A DNA stretch of 64,000 nt, from contig NZ_SOFP01000072.1 in assembly GCF_004402785.1 (NCBI RefSeq), forward strand, positions 496 through 64,495, written 5' to 3'. A model generated the notes under the pieces. The model was not told the DNA's origin. It searched no databases and saw nothing but the letters and a program-made list of their open reading frames with translations. Origin of the DNA: Cryobacterium algoritolerans (lineage in GTDB: Bacteria > Actinomycetota > Actinomycetes > Actinomycetales > Microbacteriaceae). Position 1 is the first letter of the stretch. The number at the start of each line of letters is the position of its first letter. A program made the position numbers and the translations under genes. Shown here one piece after another: positions 40,228 through 47,774 of the stretch.

Positions 40228-40724
40228 ACCTGGAACCCATGTTTCTCGCCGTCGACCGGGTCGCGGGAGGGCGGAGCGTCGACTATACGATCCCGCCGGC
40301 AATGCGAGACCACCCGCGCACCCGGCGCGCCTTCGTCGCCATCGCCTGGCTGCTCGCGGCCGAACTCGTGCTCGGCGCGGCGGCCGTGATTGTGGCGGTC
40401 ATGCTCGCCCTCGGCGGCGCCGCGCTGCCCTTCTCGGTCTGGATGCGCACCTTCGTGGTGCTCGCGATGACGCTCACGCTGTTCTACTTCGCCTGGCGCG
40501 CCCGGAAGGGCTACTACTGGGCCTACTCCCGTCTGAGGCTGTTCAGCAAGATCTTCCCTGTGATCACGCTGGTCCTGGCCGCGATCCCCGGGCTCTACCC
40601 GTTCTGGATGGTCACCGAACAAATCCTGTTCAGCCTGATCATGATCGGCGTAGCCGACTACCTCTCCTCCGACCACATGAGGGATGCCTTCCCCAAGCGG
40701 CCCAGGGTGCCGCGCCGCTCCTGA
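40224..40724 (+). CDS. Small integral membrane protein, unknown
   Basis: 166 residues. About 35 cytoplasmic residues (VDRVAGGRSVDYTIPPAM) are followed by three or four helices: AFVAIAWLLAAELVLGAAAVIVAVML, SVWMRTFVVLAMTLTLFYFAW, VITLVLAAIPGLYPFWMV and ILFSLIMIGVADYL. Basic C-terminus. No family recognised. Translationally coupled to the Nudix gene by a four-base overlap, convergent with ligD. Confidence 0.75.
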   Translation: MNLEPMFLAVDRVAGGRSVDYTIPPAMRDHPRTRRAFVAIAWLLAAELVLGAAAVIVAVMLALGGAALPFSVWMRTFVVLAMTLTLFYFAWRARKGYYWAYSRLRLFSKIFPVITLVLAAIPGLYPFWMVTEQILFSLIMIGVADYLSSDHMRDAFPKRPRVPRRS

Positions 40725-40734
40725 CCGCGTCGGG

Positions 40735-43221
40735 CTACCCGGGGTTTTCCCCGGCCACGTCGGCGGGCGCCTTGTCCGCCCGCCAGCCTCGCCAGACGGG
40801 GTGCCGGAGTCGCTTCGCCTCGGTCCACTCCGCGAACACCACCTCGGCGACGAGGAGCGGCCGTACCCAGTGCGCATCCGCGGCGTCGGCCGCGGGGACC
40901 TCGGCGAACGGGCTCACCGCCGCGCCGATCGGCCGCAGCCGGTCCAGGATCTGGTCCAGGTCGCGATCCCGGAACCCCGTACCGACCCGGCCGATGTAGG
41001 TGAGTGCGCCACCGTCCGGGATGCCGACCAGCAGTGATCCGATCGAGCCGGCCCGGTGGCCCTTCCCGGGGCGCCACCCGCCGACCACGACCTCCTGGGT
41101 CGGATGGTGCTTGATCTTGATCCAGGATCTGGACCTGCGCCCCGGTTCGTAGCGGCCGTCCAGTCGTTTGGCCACGATGCCCTCCAGACCGAGCTCCCGG
41201 CTCGCCCGGATCGCAGCCGTCGCATCACCGTCAAACGAAGGCGGCACCTGGATCCGACCGTCGCCGCTCACCACCTGGTCCAGGATGCCGCGGCGCACCG
41301 AGTACGGCTGCCGGGTCAGGTCCTGCCCATCCCGCTCGACCAGGTCGAAGACGAGGTAGCTCACCGGCGTCGTGACCGCCCGGTTCGCCAGCAGGCCGAA
41401 GCTCGGCCGGCCGGCGTCGTTGAGTGCGACGACCTCGCCGTCGAGCACCGCTGATCCGGCCGTGATCGCGGCCGGCAGCGCGCACACGAGGGCAGGGTAG
41501 GCAGCCGTCAGGTCATGGCCGTTCCGGCTGGCCAGGCGCACCGTTGTGGTGGGGCCGACCGCCCTGACGTGGGCGAGCACCCGGATACCGTCCCATTTCA
41601 TCTCGAAGGCCCACTCCGTGCCGGGCATCCCGGCCAGGTTGTCCTCCGTGCCGAGCGCGGCGAGCATGGGGGAGTAGCGGATGCCTCCGGCGGGCGGGGC
41701 AGGGTAGGGCAGGGCCGGTGCGCCCTGGGCCCTGTCGACACCTGGCCGGGCCGCCCCTGCCCGACCGGGCGTCGCGGTCGCCTTCATCAGGTGGATGAGC
41801 CAGTTGTTCTCGGCGCGGTCCGGCCCCTTCGTCTGGATCAGGGCGAACCGCACCGCCCCGCCGAGGCTCCCGCCCGGCGCGCCGTGCAGGGTGACTATCA
41901 CCTCGTCGGTACGCCACTTCTCCAGGTCGTAACGGCCGCTGTCCCAGATCCTGACCGTGCCCGCGCCGTATTCCCCGGCCGGAATGTCCCCTTCGAACGT
42001 GCCGTACTCTAGCGGGTGGTCCTCGGTGCGCACGGCGAGATGGTTCTTCGTCGGCTCGGTCGGAACGCCCCGCGGCAGCGCCCACGACGCCAGCACCCCG
42101 TCGTGCTCGAGGCGCAGGTCGTAGTGCAGGTTGCGGGCGTGGTGCTCCTGGATCACGAAGGAGCGGCCCTCCCATGAACCGGTGGCCTCTGCCGGCACCG
42201 GTTCCGGAGTTCGGGTACCGTTGCGCCTGCTCCGGTATTCGGCCAGCCGGTCGGTTGCCCCTGGGCCTGGGCCCGGGTCCGCCGCGGCGCCGGGGGCTGC
42301 CCGGATACCGGGGTGGGCGGTGAGCAGGTCAGCCAGAGCGTCGCCGTTCCGCTCCACCCGGTGCATCGCCTGGCGATAGTCGATCTGGGCGAGGCCGGGG
42401 GAGGCCAGCTCGCGCCAGGTGCGGGGCATGGCAACCATCGGGCGCGTTGTGCCGCGAAGGGAGTACGGCGCGATCGTGGTCTTGGCGGCGTTGTTCTGGC
42501 TCCAGTCCACGAAGACCCGGCCGGTGCGCCTGGCCTTCTTCATGTCGCTGACCACGAGGTCGGGATGGTCGGCTTCGAGGGCGCGCGCCAATTCATGCGC
42601 GACCGCGGACACTTGGTCGGAGGTGTGGCTGAGATTCAGCGCCGCGTACAGATGGATGCCCTTGCTTCCGCTGGTCACCGGAAACGGGTCCAGGTCCATG
42701 TCGCGGAGGATGGCCCTGGCCAGCCTGGCCACCTCCGCGCATTCGGCGAGGGTGACGCCCTCGCCGGGGTCGAGGTCGAGCACGAGCCGATCCGGGTTGC
42801 GAGGGTGCCCATCCCGGCCGAACTGCCACTGCGGGACATGGATTTCGAGGGCCGCGACCTGGCCGAGCCAGGTCAACGTTGCCAGGTCGTTGACCAGCGG
42901 ATACACGTTGACGTGGTCGGAATGCTCGATCGACCGTCGTACCACCCAACTCGGCGTCGACGCGTCGAGGTTCTTCTGGAAGAACATGGGGCCGGGCTCC
43001 GCTGCGGTGCCGACGCCGTGCACCCAGCGCTTCCTCGTCGCCGGTCGGTTGGCGGCATGGGGGATCAGCACGTCGGCAACGGCCGCATAGTAGGCGAGCA
43101 CGTCCGCCTTGGTCGTGCCGGTCTCCGGGTAGAGCACCTTGTCGAGGCTGGTGAGCGTGATCCGATGGCCGCCGACCGTGACGACCTGGCCGGCGGCCGA
43201 ACGGTCCGGTCCCTGGTTCAT
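40735..43221 (-). CDS. ligD: Multifunctional NHEJ ligase LigD (polymerase, phosphoesterase, ligase)
   Basis: 828 residues with all three domains. Primase-polymerase domain at 1-300, metal aspartates Asp149 and Asp151 in LVLDLDPGEG. 3'-phosphoesterase at about 345-480 (FVIQEHHARNLHYDLRLEHDG, HPLEYGTFEGDIPAGEYGAG). ATP-dependent ligase at about 520-825 with catalytic Lys542 in EMKWDGIRV. The Pol-PE-Lig order is that of mycobacterial LigD. Works with Ku, encoded divergently 68 bases away, in non-homologous end joining of DNA breaks. Confidence 0.96.
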   Translation of the reverse strand: MNQGPDRSAAGQVVTVGGHRITLTSLDKVLYPETGTTKADVLAYYAAVADVLIPHAANRPATRKRWVHGVGTAAEPGPMFFQKNLDASTPSWVVRRSIEHSDHVNVYPLVNDLATLTWLGQVAALEIHVPQWQFGRDGHPRNPDRLVLDLDPGEGVTLAECAEVARLARAILRDMDLDPFPVTSGSKGIHLYAALNLSHTSDQVSAVAHELARALEADHPDLVVSDMKKARRTGRVFVDWSQNNAAKTTIAPYSLRGTTRPMVAMPRTWRELASPGLAQIDYRQAMHRVERNGDALADLLTAHPGIRAAPGAAADPGPGPGATDRLAEYRSRRNGTRTPEPVPAEATGSWEGRSFVIQEHHARNLHYDLRLEHDGVLASWALPRGVPTEPTKNHLAVRTEDHPLEYGTFEGDIPAGEYGAGTVRIWDSGRYDLEKWRTDEVIVTLHGAPGGSLGGAVRFALIQTKGPDRAENNWLIHLMKATATPGRAGAARPGVDRAQGAPALPYPAPPAGGIRYSPMLAALGTEDNLAGMPGTEWAFEMKWDGIRVLAHVRAVGPTTTVRLASRNGHDLTAAYPALVCALPAAITAGSAVLDGEVVALNDAGRPSFGLLANRAVTTPVSYLVFDLVERDGQDLTRQPYSVRRGILDQVVSGDGRIQVPPSFDGDATAAIRASRELGLEGIVAKRLDGRYEPGRRSRSWIKIKHHPTQEVVVGGWRPGKGHRAGSIGSLLVGIPDGGALTYIGRVGTGFRDRDLDQILDRLRPIGAAVSPFAEVPAADAADAHWVRPLLVAEVVFAEWTEAKRLRHPVWRGWRADKAPADVAGENPG

Positions 43222-43289
43222 GACACCAGCATGCCCCCACGCTCCGGCCGCGGCTAGCCTGCCGCGTTCAACCGGTGTTCACTGGCGGC

Positions 43290-44165
43290 ATGAGATCGAT
43301 CTGGAAGGGCGCGATCACCTTCGGACTCGTCAATGTGCCCGTCAAGGTCTACAGCGCCACCGAGGACCACGACGTCGCCCTGCACCAGGTGCACGACAAG
43401 GACGGCGGGCGAATCCGCTACCAGCGCCGCTGCGAGATCTGCGGCCAGGTCGTGGACTACGCCCACATCGACAAGGCCTGGGACGACGGCGACCATACGG
43501 TGATCCTCACCGACGCCGATCTGTCCTCGATGCCGGCCGAGCGGAGCCGCGAGATCGACGTGGTCGAATTCGTGCCGAGCGAGCAACTCGACCCGATGAT
43601 CTTCGAGCGCAGCTACTACCTCGAACCGGATGGTTCATCGCCGAAGGCCTATGTGCTGCTGCGGCACGCGCTGCAGGCGACCGACCGCACCGCGATCGTG
43701 CGGTTCGCCTTGCGCCAGAAGACCCGGCTCGGCGCTCTCCGCGTGCGCGGCGACGTGCTCCTGCTGCAGTCCCTGCTCTGGGCGGACGAGATCAGGGCGG
43801 CGGATTTCCCCGCGCTGGGCACTGAGGTGCGCATTTCGGCCCAGGAGCTTGACCTGTCGGCCGCACTGGTCGAATCGTTCGCCGCCGACTTCTCGCCCGG
43901 CGATTTCCGGGACGACTACCAGGACCAGCTGCGGGAGCTGATCGAGGCGAAGCTCGCGGCCGGCGACACGGTCGACACCAGCGTCACCTTCGGCCGCGCG
44001 CCGGGGGAGGGCGCGGACGAAACGGACGGCGGCGGGGGAGTGCTCGACCTGATGGAGGCGCTCCGTCGCAGCGTGGAGCGCAGCCGCGCCAGGACCGAAG
44101 CGGGCAGCCGCAGACGGCCGGGGCGAGGCGACTCGGCTCCCCGCACCGGCGCATCCGCGGGCTGA
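43290..44165 (+). CDS. ku: Non-homologous end joining protein Ku
   Basis: 291 residues from ATG 43290 (MRSIWKGAITFGLVNVPVKVYSAT, the standard bacterial Ku start); an ATG five codons earlier is less likely. Core ring sequence HQVHDKDGGRIRYQRRCEICGQVV and FERSYYLEPD, KAYVLLRHAL are clear. The C-terminal tail is basic ([17 protein letters not shown]), which in other Ku proteins aids DNA binding. Binds DNA ends as a homodimer and recruits LigD. Confidence 0.96.
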   Translation: MRSIWKGAITFGLVNVPVKVYSATEDHDVALHQVHDKDGGRIRYQRRCEICGQVVDYAHIDKAWDDGDHTVILTDADLSSMPAERSREIDVVEFVPSEQLDPMIFERSYYLEPDGSSPKAYVLLRHALQATDRTAIVRFALRQKTRLGALRVRGDVLLLQSLLWADEIRAADFPALGTEVRISAQELDLSAALVESFAADFSPGDFRDDYQDQLRELIEAKLAAGDTVDTSVTFGRAPGEGADETDGGGGVLDLMEALRRSVERSRARTEAGSRRRPGRGDSAPRTGASAG

Positions 44166-44214
44166 CGGGATGGCGCGCTCCGGTCCGTGGAGCGCCTCGA
44201 TAGACTCGGGAATT

Positions 44215-44832
44215 GTGAGCGCGGCAGAGGAACGACAGGTCAGTTCGAGGGTGGTCACGCTGCCCAACCTCCTGAGCATGCTGCGGCTGGCCCTGGTTCC
44301 CGTCTTCCTCGTCCTGCTGATCCGCGGCGAGGATTCCTGGGCCTTGCTCGTGCTTGTCGTGGCCTCCGCCTCCGACTTCCTCGACGGGTTCCTCGCCCGG
44401 CGGTTCGACCAGGTCACCCGGCTCGGCCAACTGCTCGACCCTGCGGCCGATCGCCTCTACATTTTCGCGGCCTTGCTCGGGCTCGCCTCCCGCGACCTCG
44501 TTCCCTGGTGGATCGTGCTCGTCGTCGTCGGCCGGGATGTCTTCCTCCTCGGCCTCGGAGTCGTCCTGGCCAACTTCGGTTTCGGGCCTCTCCCCGTGCA
44601 CCAGCTCGGCAAGCTCGCCACCTTCTGCCTGTTCTACGCGCTCCCCATGATCATGCTCGGCCAGGCTTTCCCGATGCTGGCCTGGTGGTCTGGTCCGGTG
44701 GGTTGGGCATTCGGGATCTGGGGAGCCTTTCTGTACTGGTGGGCGGGGATAATCTACGCAATAGAAGCCGCCAGGGTGATTCGGCTTTCGCGGGTAAAAT
44801 CGTCCTCTCGATCCGATACGCTGGAGGAGTAG
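44215..44832 (+). CDS. CDP-alcohol phosphatidyltransferase (PgsA-like)
   Basis: 205 residues from GTG 44215; five or six membrane helices. Full CDP-OH motif: Asp57-Gly58, Ala61-Arg62, Gly71, Asp75 and Asp79 in DGFLARRFDQVTRLGQLLDPAAD. Makes a phospholipid from CDP-diacylglycerol and an alcohol, probably glycerol-3-phosphate. It precedes garA and ftsR as pgsA2 does in mycobacteria (from memory). The next gene starts 10 bases after the stop. Confidence 0.9.
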   Translation: MSAAEERQVSSRVVTLPNLLSMLRLALVPVFLVLLIRGEDSWALLVLVVASASDFLDGFLARRFDQVTRLGQLLDPAADRLYIFAALLGLASRDLVPWWIVLVVVGRDVFLLGLGVVLANFGFGPLPVHQLGKLATFCLFYALPMIMLGQAFPMLAWWSGPVGWAFGIWGAFLYWWAGIIYAIEAARVIRLSRVKSSSRSDTLEE

Positions 44833-44842
44833 GAGGTGTACG

Positions 44843-45331
44843 GTGATTGATTCCAAAAAGACGAATGAACCCCAGCGCGAGGGCACGCCCGAAAACTTCG
44901 CCAACACCGACACGACGATGACGTTCAGCCAGGAGTTCGCGGCCCAGCTGGCCGCCCTCGACGGCGATGTCACGGCGGAGGAGCAAGAGGCCATCGCGGC
45001 GCTCCCCTCCAGGTCGGCACTGCTCGTGGTGCGTCGCGGACCGAATTCGGGGGCGCGATTCCTGTTGGATGCCGACGTCACCGCCGTCGGCCGCCACCCC
45101 AATGCTGACATCTTCCTCGACGACGTCACCGTCTCACGTCGGCACGCTGAGTTCCTCCGCCGCGGTCGCACGTTCGAGGTGAAAGACCTCGCTTCGCTCA
45201 ACGGCACCTACTTCGACGGCGTCCGGATCGATTCGACGCTGCTGCACGACGGCGCCGAGGTCCAGGTCGGCAAGTTCCGGCTGACGTTCTACGCCTCGCG
45301 GCTCGACCTTTCGCCACTGGCGAGCGACTAG
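44843..45331 (+). CDS. garA: FHA-domain protein of the GarA/OdhI type
   Basis: 162 residues, GTG start. The N-terminal tail has adjacent threonines in NTDTTMTF (Thr24-Thr25), corresponding to the kinase-phosphorylated ETTS segment of GarA/OdhI. The FHA domain follows at about 75-145 (VGRHPNADIFLDDVTVSRRHAEF, LASLNGTYFDGVRID). Known homologues switch 2-oxoglutarate dehydrogenase and glutamate metabolism according to phosphorylation. Followed by ftsR with a one-base overlap, a conserved actinobacterial pair. Confidence 0.9.
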   Translation: MIDSKKTNEPQREGTPENFANTDTTMTFSQEFAAQLAALDGDVTAEEQEAIAALPSRSALLVVRRGPNSGARFLLDADVTAVGRHPNADIFLDDVTVSRRHAEFLRRGRTFEVKDLASLNGTYFDGVRIDSTLLHDGAEVQVGKFRLTFYASRLDLSPLASD

Positions 45332-46029
45332 TGCCCGCGTCCTCCGCCCAGGCAAGGCAGCCGGGCGCGACGTCACTCTTGAGCATCGGACAGGTGTTGG
45401 CCCGGCTGACCCCTGAGTTCCCGGAACTCACGCCATCCAAGCTGCGTTTCCTCGAGGAACAGAAACTCGTCTCCCCGGCCCGGACCGAGTCCGGTTACCG
45501 CAAGTTCTGCGCGGTGGACCTGGACCGCCTGCGGTTGATCCTGTCGATGCAGCGCGACCACTACCTTCCGCTGAAGGTCATTCGCGGCTACCTCGAAGAC
45601 ATCGACAACGGCCTCACCCCTACCCTTCCCGGCGGGGTGACCCCCGGCCCCTCCATGCTCTCGAACGTGCGCCGGTTGAGCAGGGACGAACTCCTGCGCG
45701 AGGCCGGGGCCGCCGCCACGCTGCTGCACGACGCCGTTTCCGCCTCGATCATCCTCCCGGCGGACGTCTACGGAGACGACGCGCTCGGCGTGCTTCGTGC
45801 CCTGGTGGAGTTGCAGCGCAGCGGCATCGAGCCGAGGCACCTTCGTGGTTTCCGGGGCGCCGCTGAGCGGGAACTCGGCCTGATCGAAAGCGCCCTGGTT
45901 CCGCTGTCGCGTCGGAAAGACGCCTCCAGCCGTGCGAAAGCCGCCGAAATGGCGGTCGAAATCGCCGGCCAGCTCGAGGTGATTCGCGGCAGCCTGATCC
46001 GGTCCGCCCTCGGGCGCCTCACCAAATAA
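45331..46029 (+). CDS. ftsR: MerR-family regulator FtsR
   Basis: 232 residues, GTG start overlapping the garA stop. Winged-helix MerR N-terminus: SIGQVLARLTPEFPELTPSKLRFLEEQKLVSPARTESGYRKF. Homologue of Rv1828/FtsR, which activates ftsZ in Corynebacterium. The dimerisation region is not the short coiled coil of metal-responsive MerRs. Position after garA supports the call. A perfect 8-bp hairpin follows the stop. Confidence 0.9.
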   Translation: MPASSAQARQPGATSLLSIGQVLARLTPEFPELTPSKLRFLEEQKLVSPARTESGYRKFCAVDLDRLRLILSMQRDHYLPLKVIRGYLEDIDNGLTPTLPGGVTPGPSMLSNVRRLSRDELLREAGAAATLLHDAVSASIILPADVYGDDALGVLRALVELQRSGIEPRHLRGFRGAAERELGLIESALVPLSRRKDASSRAKAAEMAVEIAGQLEVIRGSLIRSALGRLTK

Positions 46030-46039
46030 GACATACACT

Positions 46040-46059
46040 GGGGACCGACGCCGGTCCCC
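46040..46059 (+). terminator. Stem-loop after ftsR
   Basis: GGGGACCG-ACGC-CGGTCCCC, eight perfect base pairs with a four-base loop, starting 11 bases after the ftsR stop. No T run follows, as is common in actinobacterial terminators. Confidence 0.55.
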
Positions 46060-46085
46060 GCCGCAGTCGACCCGAGGTTTCCTTG

Positions 46086-46148
46086 CATCCGACACGCTGA
46101 TTTGTTCGGTCGGATGTCATTGATCAGGGCCGTTCGCCTCGGTAGCGT
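46086..46148 (+). promoter_or_regulatory. Putative promoter and inverted repeat before the second MerR gene
   Basis: CATCCGAC (46086-46093) and GTCGGATG (46109-46116) form a perfect 8-bp inverted repeat with a 15-base spacer. Just downstream TTGATC (46120-46125), 17 bases, TAGCGT (46143-46148) could be a housekeeping promoter. The repeat would be a suitable binding site for a regulator, perhaps the MerR protein itself. Moderate support only. Confidence 0.45.
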
Positions 46149-46195
46149 TGATACAGCGATCATCGGTATCGCAGACACCCCCGAGAGGCGATCGT

Positions 46196-46747
46196 ATGAG
46201 TGAGCTCAACCAGCGTGACGACGCCTCCCGCTACGGACTCGGACTTCTCTTCACCGACGGGATGCCGGAGCTCGACGAGCATTCCGGTTACCGCGGTGCC
46301 GTGGCCGCCAGGGCCGCCGGCATCAGCTACCGCCAGCTCGACTACTGGGCCCGCACCGAACTGGTCCAGCCGACGGTGCGTGGCGCCGCCGGATCGGGTT
46401 CCCAGCGTCTCTACGGTTTCCGGGACATCCTGGTGCTCAAACTCGTCAAACGCCTGCTTGACACCGGCATCTCGCTCCAGCAGATCCGCACCGCCGTCAA
46501 CCAGCTGCGCGAATCGGGAGTGAGCGACCTGGCCCAGACCACGCTGATGAGCGACGGCGCGAGCGTCTACCTGTGCACGTCCAACGACGAGGTCATCGAT
46601 CTCGTCAGCCGCGGGCAGGGTGTCTTCGGCATCGCCGTCGGCAAGGTGCTCCGTGAGGTCGAGACCAGTCTCGTCGAGCTGGACACCCAGACCATCGACC
46701 CGTCCGACGAGCTCGCCGCGCGCCGGACCAGCCGCAAGGTCTCCTGA
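46196..46747 (+). CDS. MerR-family transcriptional regulator (Rv1830-like)
   Basis: 183 residues from ATG 46196, with GAGAGG seven bases upstream. HTH: YRGAVAARAAGISYRQLDYWARTELVQPTV, wing GSGSQRLYGFRDILVLKLVKRLLDTGISLQQIRTAV. The C-terminal domain (GVFGIAVGKVLREVETSLVEL) is typical of the second MerR of the garA-ftsR-(bifunctional nuclease)-merR neighbourhood. The DUF151 nuclease gene normally found between the two (Rv1829 in mycobacteria) is missing here. Confidence 0.9.
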   Translation: MSELNQRDDASRYGLGLLFTDGMPELDEHSGYRGAVAARAAGISYRQLDYWARTELVQPTVRGAAGSGSQRLYGFRDILVLKLVKRLLDTGISLQQIRTAVNQLRESGVSDLAQTTLMSDGASVYLCTSNDEVIDLVSRGQGVFGIAVGKVLREVETSLVELDTQTIDPSDELAARRTSRKVS

Positions 46748-46749
46748 CC

Positions 46750-46861
46750 GCTCCTGCGCTGCCAGTCACGCGCCGCCGCTACTGCGCTGCCAGTCACGCG
46801 CCGCCGCTCCTGCGCTGCCAGTCACGCGCCGCCGCTCCTGCGCTGCCAGTCACGCGCCGAC
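46750..46861. repeat. 28-bp tandem repeat (4 copies) between convergent genes
   Basis: Four head-to-tail units beginning GCTCCTGCGCTGCCAGTCAC, 28 bases each, at 46750, 46778, 46806 and 46834. The second unit has one substitution (CTACTG) and the fourth ends in GAC. Each unit contains GCGC...GCGC dyads. It fills the space between merR (+) and the ParA-like gene (-), where a bidirectional terminator would be expected. Confidence 0.95.
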
Positions 46862-46890
46862 CCACCGAGCACGTCCGTGCCGAGAGTCGG

Positions 46891-47697
46891 CTAGTGCTGT
46901 TCGGCGTATTCGCCGATGCGCGCGGTGCGGAGCACCCGTTCCAGCAGCTGATCGAAGTAGCGGGCCATCTCCTGGGCGCTGTCGCCCGGCCAGGTGTGCA
47001 ATGGCTTCGCGGCGCCCTGCGCCTGCTGGAGCGACGTGCGCTCAGGCAACTGGGGGCTGAGTACGAGCGGGCCGAACATGTCGCGGAGTTCCTTGATCCG
47101 GAACTGGTGCTCGAGCGAGGCAGTCCTGGCCCGGTTGACGATGATGCCGAGGGGCTGGAGTCGTGGGCTCAGACCGCGGCGGATCTCTTCGATCGCCCGC
47201 AGTGCCCGGTCCGCCGCCGCGACGGAGAACAAACCAGGCTCGGTGACCACGGCGACGCGGTCGCTGGCGGCCCAGGCGGTGCGGGTGAGGGCGTTGAGCG
47301 AGGGTGCACAGTCGATCAGGACGAGGTCGTAGTCCTTCTCGACCGTTGACAATGCCTCTTCCAGCTTCCAGATATCACGGATGCTGGGGTGCGGTCCGTC
47401 GAAATTGATCGCGGACGGGCTGCCGATCATCACGTCGATCGTTCCCTGCCGGCCGCGGGTCCACCCGCTGGGCACGATGGCAGCGCGAACGACCTTCTCC
47501 TTAGGGGACGCGAGGACGTCGGCGATGTTGAGGTGGCCGGTCACCTCGATGTCCATGCCGGTCGAGACATCCGACTGGGGATCAATGTCCACAACCAGGG
47601 TTCGTACGCCGCGGGCGAAGGCAGCAGACGCCAGACCAAGGGTCACCGTGGTCTTGCCTACTCCTCCCTTGAGGGAGCTAACGCTTAGTACGTGCAC
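46891..47697 (-). CDS. ParA-family ATPase
   Basis: 268 residues from GTG 47697. Deviant Walker A KGGVGKTT at residues 10-17, then LVVDIDPQSDVSTGM and DYDLVLIDCAPSLNALT (Walker B region). A ParA/Soj-type partition or positioning ATPase without a ParB gene beside it, so an orphan. Divergent from pyruvate carboxylase with 77 bases between. Confidence 0.9.
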   Translation of the reverse strand: MHVLSVSSLKGGVGKTTVTLGLASAAFARGVRTLVVDIDPQSDVSTGMDIEVTGHLNIADVLASPKEKVVRAAIVPSGWTRGRQGTIDVMIGSPSAINFDGPHPSIRDIWKLEEALSTVEKDYDLVLIDCAPSLNALTRTAWAASDRVAVVTEPGLFSVAAADRALRAIEEIRRGLSPRLQPLGIIVNRARTASLEHQFRIKELRDMFGPLVLSPQLPERTSLQQAQGAAKPLHTWPGDSAQEMARYFDQLLERVLRTARIGEYAEQH

Positions 47698-47774
47698 AAG
47701 TAGACACGTTACCTTCACTAGTCTGGGAGAACCTAACCGTCAGCTGTGTGCGACGCCACGCTCGAAAGGTCTGC

